Shown piece after piece: positions 23,201-36,700 of a DNA stretch of 64,000 nt. Source of the stretch: Tethya wilhelma (Eukaryota > Porifera > Demospongiae > Tethyida > Tethyidae). The stretch lies in the NCBI GenBank assembly GCA_964030475.1, contig CAXIPT010000003.1, forward strand, positions 10,679,953-10,743,952. Direction: 5' to 3'. Made by a program: the position numbers and the translations under genes. The notes beneath the pieces were generated by a model, which saw only the letters and a list, made by a program, of their open reading frames with translations, ran no database searches and was not told where the DNA came from. Numbering within the stretch: position 1 is the first letter of the stretch; each line of letters starts with the position of its first letter.

Positions 23201-26200
23201 CTGAGAAGACTACCCAGGTGTCTTCAACCTTTGTGCCAAAATTCACACATGACACTTCTGCTCAAAAACCCTTTTGTTCCCTGGAGTCTCAAAAAGAATG
23301 TCCATGTGAGTGTTGCTACCATACCACTCCCAAGTCTTCAGGCACGGAATTGAAGGAGGAAAGTGAACATCGAAGTAGTGCTAGTCAAAAGTCCATGGTA
23401 TGTGTATCTTGTCAGTTTACATCAAGTACAGTATATACCGTAGCTCACTTTAAAATTTACATGTAGGTTGCACCAGAGAAAGAAGAAACCTTTGCCAAGA
23501 GTGCCAGTAGCTCCTCTCAGAAGTCTACCAAAACCAAAGTGTCTTCAACATCTCTGAAATCCAAAGAGTCTATTCAGTCTTCAAAGCACAGTCAGGTACA
23601 TAAAATTGATGAATACATTCATACACATGTACTCACAAACTATACACATAATAATCATAGTCAATTTCTTTTCTCTTTAGGTGCTCACATCATCAACCTC
23701 GAGCTCCGGTGACATTGAACAAACATATTCTAGAAACCCCAGGGCTAGAGTAAATACCAAAATTGATACAGAGTGGTCCAGCCTCACAGTCTTCTGGCCT
23801 AGGTGGCCTAGCTGAAAATCCAAGTAGCTCATTCCACCTACAGCAGCTTTATGACCTGTCTAAGGAGAACCTTGCAGCTCACTCCAAGGAGATGATGACA
23901 ACAGCTGCTGTGGTACGTACTACTACAATACTATGACATGTGTATGCGTGATTGTGTTATTATGTAAGCAATCTTTGATATTATGTTCTCTAGCTTTCTG
24001 ACTCTGTTGCCTGCTTGATTGATGAAGAAGATGAGCTAGAAAGGCAGAAGGTTAATAATTAGTTAGATTATCACATTTGAACTTAACATTTTTCTGTAGC
24101 CTTGTCCCCAGGCCGTTCCCTCTGAGAGGAAAAAGGGGGATGAGACTGCTTTACTAGCAACAATAATTATGATTATAATTATGTAATTGTATTATTTTGT
24201 TGATGTAGACGTTTGGACAGCTATCATTTACTGATGATGAGAATCCTGATGTTCAACCAGCTGCACTTGGATCATCTGTTTCTTCTATGAATCAAAGAGT
24301 TGATACCAGTGGAAGTGACAACACTTCTCAGAAATCTCAGGTAAAATTAACATTCCAAACTAGCTTGGATATCAACAAAATTGTTTGAGCTTGTGTATTC
24401 ACGTACTATTCCCTACAGGTGGACTCACTAGTGACCACTCCAGCTGTGGAGACTCTGGAGGAGATTGTTGCCAAAAGTGAAAGCAGCTCTTCTCAAAAGT
24501 CACCTCAGCAGGCTGGTCCTTCATCTGGTGCTGAAGATGCTAACAGTGGAGACAGAAAGACATCACCTGTTGGCTCATTTCATGATGAAGATGACTATGA
24601 TGACTACTTTGATGATTCAGCAGTGGTTGCCTCCTCAGTTGCTTCCATGAAGCAGCTGTCCAAGATTGGAAGCTGGAAGTCCTCCCTCACCATCTCAGTT
24701 CACAATGACGAGGACTACGATGACTATTTTGATGAACCTGCACCTGTGGTGGCATCTCTAGTTGCTTCAGTGAAAGAAGTGGCTTCACCTACTCCAGCTG
24801 TGATGGAGAAGGACAAAGAAGTTACCAAGAGTGCAAGCAGCTCCTCTCATAAGTCCATGGTATGTCCTTTTGTCCAACTAACAAAACAATGTTTGAGTTC
24901 AACTATTTCATTTTACAGGCAACCTCACAAACAACTCTTGAGGCAGAAAACGAAGAAACAGTTGCCAAAAGTCCCAGCAGCTCCTCTGAGAAGACTACCC
25001 AGGTGTCTTCAACCTTTGTGCCAAAATTCACACATGACACTTCTGCTCAAAAACCCTTTTGTTCCCTGGAGTCTCAAAAAGAATGTCCATGTGAGTGTTG
25101 CTACCATACCACTCCCAAGTCTTCAGGCACGGAATTGAAGGAGGAAAGTGAACATCGAAGTAGTGCTAGTCAAAAGTCCATGGTATGTGTATCTTGTCAG
25201 TTTACATCAAGTACAGTATATACCGTAGCTCACTTTAAAATTTACATGTAGGTTGCACCAGAGAAAGAAGAAACCTTTGCCAAGAGTGCCAGTAGCTCCT
25301 CTCAGAAGTCTACCAAAACCAAAGTGTCTTCAACATCTCTGAAATCCAAAGAGTCTATTCAGTCTTCAAAGCACAGTCAGGTACATAAAATTGATGAATA
25401 CATTCATACACATGTACTCACAAACTATACACATAATAATCATAGTCAATTTCTTTTCTCTTTAGGTGCTCACATCATCAACCTCGAGCTCCGGTGACAT
25501 TGAACAAACATATTCTAGAAACCCCAGGGCTAGGTCATATGATACAATTATGAAAATAAAAGACATTCCACCTTGTTCTAAGGAGTCTCAGGAAAAATGC
25601 CCATGTGAGTGTTGCTACCAGACCAGTCCAAAGTCTTCAGAGACTGCAGTTGCTGACAAGCCTATGGTATGTATTGTTGTAATAGGCTAAATAGTTTAGA
25701 TCTAACTAGTAGAGGTATGTTATTGCAGGTGGACTCACAAGCAACTGCTATGATGGAGACCAAAGAAATGGTTATCAAGAGATCATCTAAAGTGTCCAAG
25801 GACAACTCCTCCGCCTCCTTGAAGTCCAACGACTCTCACTCTGTGAAGAAAGTTGAATCATCAACAATTGTTGAAAACAAGAGCAGTGCTTCTCAAGAAT
25901 CCATCGTATGTAACCACGTCTTTACTTGTTAACTCACAACCATCAGGTTGACTCACTGGGTTCTTTTTAACAGGTTGGTTCCTCAGGAAAAGAGGAAACT
26001 ATTTCTCGGAGCACTAGCAGCACTTCCCAGGTGTCCAAGAGAGCATCTTCAAACTCTCAAAAGTCAAAGGTATGACATCTTTACAAACGTAAAATGTCCA
26101 GCACTTTCAGATCATTTCTCAACAGGTGTTGGACTCACCATCAACCACTCAAATTGTTGCAAAAAGTGACAGCAGCTCTACTCAGAAGTCATCAGCATCC

Positions 26201-28572
26201 TTGAAGTCTAAGTGCTCAGCTCAGTCTCTGAAGCAGCCAAAGACAACAGCTGGTGTAGTTACAAAGAGTGGAAGCAGCACTTCTCAAAAGTCCACGGTAC
26301 AACCAATCATTTCATCTATAGAAATGTAGTCCATTCATTTCAATAATTTGTTCAATATTAGGACAAACCAGGAACTGCCGTGATGGAAAATGAAGAAATG
26401 GTTCCAAGGAGTGCTAGTTTGACTTCCAGGACATCTAGTAAACGATCTTCAAACTTCCTGAAGTCTCGAGAAGAGTCAGTTCAGTCTCTGAAGCAGGCAG
26501 AGACAACAGCTGATGAAGTTACAAAGAGTGGAAGCAGCACTTCCCAAAAGTCAATGGTACGAAGCAACTTTGTCTAGAAAATTAATACAGTCGGTTTCAT
26601 ATTGACTTATTCAACAATAGATTGACAAGCCAGAAATTCCTATGGCGGAAAATGAAGAAACTAAAGTTGCTAAGAGTGACAGCAGCTCTTCTCAAAAGTC
26701 TACAAAGAGATCTTCTACCTCCTTGAGGTCAATGGACTTGGAACAGACAGACGTATCAGTGGTTGCCATCACTGTGAGTGGTAGCAACACTTCACAAAGG
26801 AAGTCCTCTACCTCTCTGAAATCAAGGGACTCAACCACGTCCATGAAACACAATGACTCTTCAGCAGCTGTTGCACTTGCTGAATGTGGAAGCAGTGCTT
26901 CTCAGAAGTCTATTGTATGTGACGATACTCCATCAATATTGGTGATACCATCTCTATTTCATGTAATTGTTCAACATGCATGCAGGTTGACTTCCAAACA
27001 ACCAATGCAATGAAGAAAGAAATAGTTGCCATCAGTAACAGTAACTCTTCCCACAAGTCCAGGAAAAGGTCTTCAACATCTTTGAATTCCAAACACTCAT
27101 CTCAGTCTCTGAAACAAGCAGGCTCACTAACAGCCACTGAAGTACAAGAGGAAGAGATGGTAGCTAAGAGAGACAGCAGCACTTCAAGAAGGAGATGGTC
27201 AACCTCAGTGAAATCCATGGAATCAGCCCCACTGGTGTCTTCACATCATTCTCTGAAACACAAAGACTTGCCAGTGGCCGCTGCTACAGTGGATAATGAA
27301 GAAATGGTTGCTAGGAGTGCCAGTAACTGTTCTCAGAAGTCAGAGGAAATGAGATCTTCAGCTTCACTGAGGTCCAGGCGCTCAACTCAGTCTCTGAAAC
27401 AGGAATACAAAGAGGCAACTACAAATAAGATTGAAAGCAGTACTTCAAGAAATGGGTCTTCAATCTCACTGTACTCTGAGGCTGTAAAAGAAGGACTCAC
27501 ACCCACCGCTAGTGTAGTGGGCAGTGGAGAAATGGTCGCTAAAACTGAAAGCAGGAAAAGGTCCTTAAAATCCAAGCCCTCAGCTCAGTTACTCAAACGA
27601 GAAGACACACAAGCAACTGTGACACTGGGCACTGAAGGAACAGTAGCTGCTAGTGGAAGCGCTACCTCTCAGAGATCTGAGTCTAGACAGAGGTCTTCAA
27701 CCTCCCTCAAGTTGCTCTACTCTGAGGCAGTGAAAGAAGGGAACACACTCCAAAACATTGAACAGGTCAATGGAGAAGTCGCTGTGGTTGCAAAGAATGG
27801 AAGTAGTACTTCAAGAAGAAGGTCTTCATCCTCCCTAAAGTCCAAGGACTCAGCCCCTCTGGTGTTATCAGCTCATTCATTGAAGCGGAAAGACTCGCGA
27901 TCGCCAGTGGCCGCTGTCATGGGAACACTTCCTAAGATTGGAAGCAGCACCTCTCATAAATCAAGGAGCAGTTCATCAACCTCCTTCAAGTCCAATTACT
28001 CAGTCCCTCTGGTGTCATCGGGTAATTCGTTGAAGCGGAAAGATTTGCAAGTGATCACACTTCCCAAAATTGGAAGCAGCACCTCTCGTCAATCAAGGAG
28101 CAGTAACTGTTCATCAACCTCCCTCAAGTCAGCCCCTCTGGTGTCATCAGCTCATTCATTGAAGCAGAAAGACTCGCCAGTGGCCACTGTCATGGAGAAC
28201 GAAGGAACACTTCCTAGAATTGGAAGCAATACCTCTCATAAGTCAAGGAGCCGTTCTTCCTTAAAGTCAAAGGAGCCTGTGCTCATCAGAAGAGGTAGCT
28301 GCTCTTCCCAGAAGTCGAAGGTCTCTTCCTCTTCTTTAAAGTTACTGGCAAAGAACCTCCTGCCCAGTAGAAGTTTGGAAAGAAAGAAGTCTACCAGTTC
28401 TTCCCATATGGTGCGTGTATTGTATACTGCTCATGTGCATATACTAATAATTATTGTCACAATGTTTTTGTCATAATAACATGCATGGTCAGTTAAATCC
28501 TAGCCCTTTCGAGCGTCATTAATTTTCATATCCCTTGTCATTCTAAACCTTATTCTACAGGTTGACCAGTAA
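20294..28572 (+). CDS. Ser-rich repeat protein, 24 exons, N-terminal coiled coil
   Basis: Function unknown. Exons: 20294-20450, 20516-20575, 20641-22041, 22107-22244, 22315-22371, 22445-22579, 22640-23074, 23134-23397, 23467-23595, 23681-23749, 23772-23912, 23994-24050, 24209-24340, 24419-24859, 24919-25182, 25252-25380, 25466-25666, 25729-25905, 25974-26069, 26126-26296, 26362-26556, 26621-26914, 26986-28410, 28561-28572. Every junction is phase 0. The N-terminus is a charged helix (KKEMADEKRKDEAIRKLAQE). Then comes an acidic/Ser region, then dozens of KSxSSSSQKS / SSTSLKSKxS repeats, often one block per exon. No catalytic domain, signal peptide or membrane segment is seen. The base N at 20318 is one base too many for the frame that starts at 20294. 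A tract AAACTTTCAG just before the ATG looks like an acceptor, so a 5' noncoding exon is likely. The repeats suggest a disordered phosphorylatable scaffold; this is inference. Confidence 0.75.
22091..25533 (+). repeat. Intragenic tandem duplication of seven exons
   Basis: Unit 1 (about 22091-23748) and unit 2 (about 23757-25533) each contain the same seven-exon series of the Ser-rich gene. From 22836-23748 against 24621-25533 (offset 1785, 913 bp) every line compared is identical, introns included. The upstream part of each unit differs by many substitutions and small indels. At the junction, 23750-23771 leaves only 22 bp between two coding blocks. Confidence 0.85.
24102..24150. repeat. Degraded TAGCCTCG-family MITE fragment
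   Basis: TAGCCTTGTCCCCAGGCCGT followed by a purine-rich AGAGGAAAAAGGGGG tract, inside an intron present only in unit 2 of the duplication. No target duplication was found. Confidence 0.45.
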
Positions 28573-29147
28573 GGAGTTCCAAAGTCTTTAAGAGTAAAAT
28601 ATTAACCCATGCAAGTGTCAAACAGTAAATTATTGTGATTTGATTGTTTTAAACTGTACATTTTTTTTTGTGAACACATTACACTTAAAGCCAAGTGTTC
28701 TTTATCAATGACTTATCATTTGTGTTTTCAGGTTTACTTTGTTGTTGATAATGAAATCTTTTTCCCTTGATCTCTCAATGTTTGTGTATATATATATATG
28801 CATGTGCATGCATATGTAACAATGATATTATTAGACTGAATACGGTTGGTATATACGTGTATATACATGCTGGCCTGCATGAGTGCACAGTGATGCATGC
28901 ACATGCTACATGCATGATTATCAATACGAATTTGTATTCACGCAGAGAAACAAACAGCAACAAAAGGGTATTGACGTAAAAGTGAAAATAATAATTATTA
29001 TTTTGTATTTTTCATATAATTTATATAGCTGCTGCTTATCAGTTTTTGCCTGCGTCTTCTCGTAGAGTTACTGTTCTGTTGAAGACCATCTGCAAATATG
29101 TAGAGCATGTAAAACTAAGTCGATCACAATAGGATAATTTCTCATTC
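28573..29147. other. Intergenic tail-to-tail spacer
   Basis: 575 bp between the stop codon of the Ser-rich gene (+) and the stop codon of QARS1 (-). It holds TA/TG-rich sequence and GCATGCA words, and presumably both 3' ends. No clear single polyadenylation site stands out. Confidence 0.5.
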
Positions 29148-30604
29148 CTACGACCACACCTTCTCTTTAGAGCTGTCAAAGTCAACACAGAAGTAGCCAA
29201 CTCTCTCAAATTGAAACTTTGTGAGTGGCTTGGCTCCAGACACAGTCCTGTCCACTAGAGCATTCTCAACAACTGAGAGAGAATCCTGTGGCACAATACA
29301 CAGACTAAACAGCATGTACCCACACAAATGATCACACAAGGGAAGCAAACGGCATGCATGACTGTGTATGCCTGTACTACAGCACCAAATTTGTACAATG
29401 AAAAAATTTTCCACAATAGAGAGATTTCTAAATAATGCCCACAATACAACTCTACAAGCTAGTACAGGGCAAGGGTCAAAAGGTGTGCCACAAACTCTTG
29501 ATCTAGGCTCTACTGAGTATCTTACTGGATTTGTATCCGACACAAAGCCACCTGGAACCTCATTTGGGTCTTCGGGATTCTTGTGAATAAATCTAGTCAG
29601 ACAACAACACATACTCAGGACACTTACAATGTTTGATTTCAAATTGTCATCTTACAATCTTTCATAGAGTCTGATGGTACACCGCAGTGGTGTGGATACC
29701 CAGTGGATGAAGGCCTTGGGCTTCTCAGTCTCTGATGACTTGCAAGCATTCACTCGGACCTCAACTATTCTACCACTGGAATCCTAATACAGGACACAAT
29801 TGGGCGGTTTGTTGAGCATCAAACATGAATTGGTTGGTATTGTGAAATTTTACTTTAAAAACTAAAGCTTCTTTGCTGATACTTTATCATGACTCTAGCA
29901 AGTTGTAACAATCCTGTACCTTGATCACATCTTCCAGTGCAATCACATAACCAGTGTGTCTCAACCCCACAGGCTGACCAGGTGCCAACCGACGATAACC
30001 AGCTTCCAGTTCCTACATACGATAGCACAACACACATGTATGTATATTTATGTTATGTAAGATAATTCTTTAGTTAAAAATGCAGACATTGAGAGTGCAG
30101 TCTCTGACATAGCAGCCAACTAAAATGTAGATTGAGTGTGAACTGATGGTCAACCTGGTCATGACAATACAGAAAAAGTTGAACGCAGACCAACAACAAA
30201 CCAATTACCTCTCTGAAGTCATTTCTCTCAATGTAAAGGTCAGAGGGGTCAAATGGAATGTGATGGGTGCCACTCTTGGGCAGGTGGGGAATGTTGGGCA
30301 CTTCAACACTGGACACCTGCGAGGGAGGAGATGGGTGAAGATAGTGCACTTTGACAAGGACACAAAGAGAGCTTACACTTGACGATGGAAGGTTGGTGAT
30401 GGTGACCTTGAGAGGATCAAGGACAGCCATTACTCTACAAGGAGAGACAAGAACACACTAAGTAACAAAATTTTGAAAAAATAATCGGCGTAGGAATGGG
30501 CAGTGCTGTAAAAAGTTATGAAACAAGGCAAGTCTCTGAAAATAACTGCATGGTCCCACAAGATAGTGTTAAATCAAACAACTAGTGAAGGTATACAGAA
30601 GGAT

Positions 30605-30642
<38 letters not shown>

Positions 30643-30643
30643 N

Positions 30644-30707
<64 letters not shown>

Positions 30708-33700
30708 CACTCTTAGCTGTGATAGGTATCTGCAAAGTTTAGCTGGAGAGTGTGCAGGTGTCAATTGAAAGTCATTGCTGCTATTCAACATGGCTCAGCA
30801 ACAACATCGGGCGATGCCCACAATTGGGTTCAGATCCATTCGACTTCGAAAGGATCAAACTCTTGGTATTGGATCGTATGGAATTGTTTGCAAAGCTCAG
30901 TGTGATGATCTACTATGTGCTGCTAAGGTTATTCATCAGACACTTTTCGATCCAAATGCACACCAACAAATTGAACGTAACAAAGAACACAGACTACCCA
31001 TTCAGCGTTTCATGCAGGAGTGTGAATTCATGAGTGCAATAAAGCATCCCAATATTGTACAGTTCCTAGGAACACACCAAGATCCTCAAACTGGCCTGCC
31101 AGTTCTATTAATGGAGCTCATGGATGATAGCTTGACCCACTTCTTGGACAGCTCACAGGATGCAGTTCCCTACCACATCCAAGTCAACTTTTGCCACGAC
31201 ATCACGTTGGCCATTTCTTACCGAATGTAAGAATTTTTCGAAAATTTTAGCTAAACAAAGTGAAATGTTGCATATCTATGAGGTGTACAAATTTGTACAC
31301 CTCCAAAATTACGAAGAGTATACAAATTTGTACACTTTCAAATTTTGAAGGGTGTACAAATTTGTACACCCACTCAAGATGTAAAAAATTTGTACAAATT
31401 TATATACCATTGGTCAGGTCAAGGGTGTACAAATTTGTATACCCATGTCAGAATTCACACACCTTTGTTCAACTTTGGACACTTTATGTAAGATTTTGTC
31501 AAGATTTGAAATAATTAGGACTTGTATGCTAAAAATTTTACAAAAACTTAGTGAATTTTAGCACCCTCTCATATAAACGGAAAACCAATTCCAAAATGTG
31601 TTAAGTGCGATTTTGACAAAAATTACCATTTTCCAATTTCACAAGTAAATCATATCATTTGAAAGCTCTCATCACTCTGATCACAATGGTGCCAGTCCCA
31701 TTTCAATACGACCTTCCTAGGCTGAGATAGGCTTGGTAATGTGTTGCTGGGTTCTTGGTTTCTCATCACGTATGATGGTTTTAGGTTCTTGCTTTCTCAT
31801 CACTGTATGATGGTATAGGTTCTCAACACATTATCAATAATATCTCAGCATAGGAAGGTCGTATTGAGCTGGGATCGGTACCATTGTGATCAGCACAAAG
31901 AGAACTTTCAAATGATATGGTTTATTTCCAGATTTGAATTTTGATGAAAATCATCAAAAACCATGGATTATAGCCTTTGATCAAGTGCGATTTTGACAAA
32001 AATTACCATTTTCCAATTTCACAAGTAAACCATATCATTTGAAAGCTCTCATCACTCTGACCACAGTGGTGCCAGTCCCATCTCAATACGACCTTCCTAG
32101 TAAACCATATCATTTGAAAGTTCTCATCACTCTGACCACAGTGGAGCCAGTCCCATCTCAATACGACCTTCCTAGGCTGAGATAGGCCTAGTAATGTGTT
32201 GCTGGGTTCTTGGTTTCTCATCACTTATGATGGTTTTAGGTTCTTGGTTTCTCATCACTGTATGATGGTATAGGTTCTCAACACATTATCAATAATATCT
32301 CAGTTAAATCTGGCATCAAAATATATCATTTGAAAGATCTCTTCACGTGAATCAGAATGGTACTGATCCCAGCTCAATACGACCTTCCTAGGCTGAGATA
32401 TTCTTGATAATGTGTTGAGAACCTATATTATCATAGAGTGAGATGAGAAACCAAGAACCTAAAACCATCATACGTGATGAGAAACCAAGAACCCAGCAAC
32501 ACATTACCAGGCCTATCTCAGCCTAGGAAGGTCCTATTGAAATGGGACTGGCACCATTGTGGTCAGAGTGATGAGAGCTTTCAAATGATATGTTTACTTG
32601 TGAAATTGGAAAATGGTAATTTTTGTCAAAATCGTACTTAACACATTATGGAATTGGTCTTCCGTTTATACAATGTATGAGAGGGTGCTAAAATTCACTA
32701 AGTTTTTGTAAAATTTCAGCATACAAGTCTTAATTATTTCAAATCTTGACAAAATTCTACATAAAGTGTCCAAAGTTGAACAAAGATGTGTGAATTCTGA
32801 CATGGGTATACATAAATTTGTACAAATTTTTTACATCTTGAGTGGGTGTACAAATTTGTACACCCTTCAAAATTTTGAAGGTGTACAAATTTGTATACAC
32901 TTTGTAATTTTGGAGGTGTACAAATTTGTACACCTCATAGATATGCAACATTTCACTTTGTTTAGCTAAAATTTTCGAAAAATTCTTATATTCCAAAGAT
33001 GATTTTTTTTTTCTGGCAAAAGCAGCATGTTATTTTTTAGCAATTTTTTTTTCAGTTTTAATTTTAAAAATGTCGAAATTTACCAAAAAGTCTACAAATT
33101 TTAGCAAGCCCTATTTCATAAATGGAAGGGTAATTTCATAATGTGTTCATAGGGATCTTTCCAGTAACAACGTGTTACTGTACAGAAAAGTCAAAGCAAA
33201 AGTAACAGACTTTGGAATGGCAAAGCTAGATGACATAAACCCTCAAGCTACTCGTGTGTCCTTTACAATGTGTCCAGGTACAGATGTCTACATGCCTCCT
33301 GAAGCTGTGAAAGAGAAACCTGTCTACACAAAAAAGAATGATTACTTTTCAATTGGAACACTTATTGTCCAGATTTTGACCAGGTGCTTCCCTGATCCTG
33401 GAGAACGACAAAAGGTCATACAAATAGATCATCCACAGCTTCCTGGAGGTCTACTGTATGCACCAGTACCAGAAATTGAAAGAAGACAAAACCACATTGA
33501 TCAGTCTAGTTGATTCCAAACACCCTCTCCTACCAATTGCACTTGACTGTCTCAAAGACAGTGATTTTGAACGTCCTTCAGCTCAGGAGCTGTGTCATAG
33601 AGTAGCAGCTCTGAAGGAAACACCTCAGTTCACAGAAAGTGTTAGAAGAGCTTAAGAAAGATCAGAACTAGCTGGTAATACAACTGAGAGAGAGGAAGAA

Positions 33701-36700
33701 ATCAGAGAACTACAACAACAATTATTGAAAGACAAAGATGAAGAGAATTGTCGAATTAAACAAGTACATGCTCAACAAATTCAAGGACTCAAACAAATCA
33801 TTGGGTCACAAAATGACCGCTTGCAAGAAAATGAAGCCAATATTCGTGACACCTTGAAACAGAAAGATCAACTGATTGCAAACAAAGAGAGACACGTCAT
33901 TGAAGAACTTGAATCCAATCAACAAGTGATGGCTCAATTTCAGACTCGAATCCAGGAACTAGAACAACAGCTGAAGAAAGAGTCACAAACAGAAGTGCCA
34001 GTTGCTAAACCACAACCAAGCACCAGAGACCCCCCACAGACTTATCACTGTGACTATAGGAGAGCCACAGTAACCAGGAACAGCTTCACACTGAGGTGGA
34101 GAGAGGGAAAGAGGATACCATGCTGGATGAGCAGAGGATCTGATGCTGTTGTAGATGGTGAATCATTATACATCAAATATGGTCTAGATTTTGATATTTT
34201 ACACTACAATTCAACAAATAAGAGATGGAGTCAACTTCCTGCATGTAAAACAGGCCTTTGTCCTTTAGCAATTGTAAACAATCTCCTCACAACCATTGGT
34301 GGGGAAGATATACAATACAAAAAAACCAACCAGCTCTTCAGCCTCACTGGGGAAGGATGGAGTAAGACATGGAGAGAAGTGTACCCACCAATGCCCACCA
34401 AGAGACAATCATCAATGGTTGTGTGTACTGGACAAGCTCTCGTAGTAGCTGGAGGGTTTTTAGATGGACTGAAAAGAACAAAAACAGTGGAAGTCATGGA
34501 CATCAACACACAGCAATGGTCATCTGCTGCAGATCTCCCAGAACCGCTCAATGGAGCCTCAGCAACAATCTGCAATAGTCAAATCTACATTGTTGGAGGA
34601 TGGAATGAACAAGGACATACCAATTTAGTATATACATGTACCTTGGCTGACCTCTTCCAGTCTTGTCCATCAAGATCACTAGGAGAACGTTTAGCTCAAT
34701 CTCTATCGTTAACTAGTTCACCCAAGCCTACTGTATGGATCCAAGTTTCTAATTTGCCAGTTACACAATCTACTTGCATCACACTTCAAAATCGACTGCT
34801 AGCCATCGGTGGCTGTGATTCTCAAGGCACACAAACCTCAGATGTTCGTATCTACCATCCCACCTCCAACACATGGGAGGTCATCAGCAAGATGAACATT
34901 GGACGATCACTCTGTTTTGCAGCAGTTCTCCACACCAATGAAATAATGGTTGTGGGTGGCTTGACTAGTGGTACCAGTCAAACAGACTCAGTAGAAATAG
35001 CAACTGCTTAAAAGTAGTAATCCACATGTTAGAACACTTATTAACTTATGAAATCTTTACTATGATAATATCTAAACACTGTTGTATTTTTCATACAAGT
35101 TGAGTGATCATGGGCACTATCAGCTGGCTGACTAATAAGGAAGATAACGTGACACACATTATTTGAAAGTTAGGACACCATAATGTGCAAAGTCAGTGTG
35201 TTGTACTGGTGTACTTAATACAGTCAAACAACAAATAAGGTAGGGTTGGTGTAGCCTCGTTCCCAGGCTCCTCCTTCGCGAATATTTTCTTCGAAAATAA
35301 GGAAGGAGAGAGCCTGGTACCAGTGACGTACAGGGTAGACATCTGGTAGACGTGAGTCTACTCAGCATTACGCGCTTTATCTAAAATGCGTCACGCACGT
35401 GTTCCAGTCAGTTGATGTTAGCAAAAAATTTTTGCGTATCTACGAGCTCTGAGAGAGCTAGACGTAGAAGACGATGGGAATAGACAAGAAAAAAGCAGCC
35501 AGTAGCCTCCAAAGATAGTCCAAGAAGCAACAGATAAATGGCAGTCTCTCTGAATCAGCATTTTGGGTTCTGTGTCCAGTCTCGATCTTTCAGTCTGACC
35601 AAACCAAGGTACAAAATAAAAGCGACGATCACAAACGCTGTTTGGGAAGTACATCTTAACTCTTGGCACACAAGAAATGACTTTGAACAAGCAAATGGTA
35701 GTTTTTTTCAAGCATTTTTTTTGTTCTGTTCTGTTCGCGGTCGCTCCCAGGAAACTTTCTTTTGCTAACTAACTTGAATTACGTAAAACAGTACGTCACT
35801 CACGTGACTACTGGTACCAGGCTCTCTCCTTCCTTATTTTCGAAGAAAATATTCGCGAAGGAGGAGCCTGGGAACGAGGCTAGGGTTGGTGATCTCACTA
35901 GATCCCATACTGACTGATGAATCTTACTATACAATTGACCACTGTCTACTCTATTTAGACTATGCATGGTGGAGAAACAAGATAAGGATACACCCACAAA
36001 TTATTGGGTTTAGAATCTCAAAATAACCCTTTACGAGAAGAAAACAAAAGTCATGACCACAATACAATCACAATACTATATTCACACAAATTGGTTAACC
36101 TAGGTATGAAACTCTTTACTGATTAATCCTCAGCACGTGTAAAGCATGTGTAGGATTACGGTAGTCGTTTCGTCTGTCTGTCTGTCTGTCTGTTCAATCA
36201 AAATCTCAAGAAAGGCATGCAGCTCTAGCAACAAAGTTGATGATACATGTACTTATGTTCGTAAATCAGAATGATCTTGTAGAAAATTCCTTCTTTTTGT
36301 TGTCTAAAACGCTGTAGTTGCTGAGATTTGAAGCTTTTGTGCTTCTTTGAGCGCTTAGCTTCGAGGCTATGCCTACTGATCTAGTGTGCATTATTTAGAA
36401 TCTACGTTAAATTCAGTGGTGATGCTCACAGCATGATGCTTCTCGCAGTGTTGCTTGGAAAAACCACGACAGACAGGAGTTGGCCTGCTTTCCATGTATA
36501 GATTTTCCAGTGCTAGCCTCAACTCCCATTAGCTCAGCCTAGTACATCATGGTCACAGACTAAACTCACTGAGCAGACTTTATAGTCTGGCTAGATCAGT
36601 TTTGCCAGTATCAGTGCTCTATAGCTTTATCTGCTGAGCATTCCAGTTGACATGCCAGTCTCTGCTCCACTGCCACTGGCTCAGTGTGTTCTAGTAGTTC

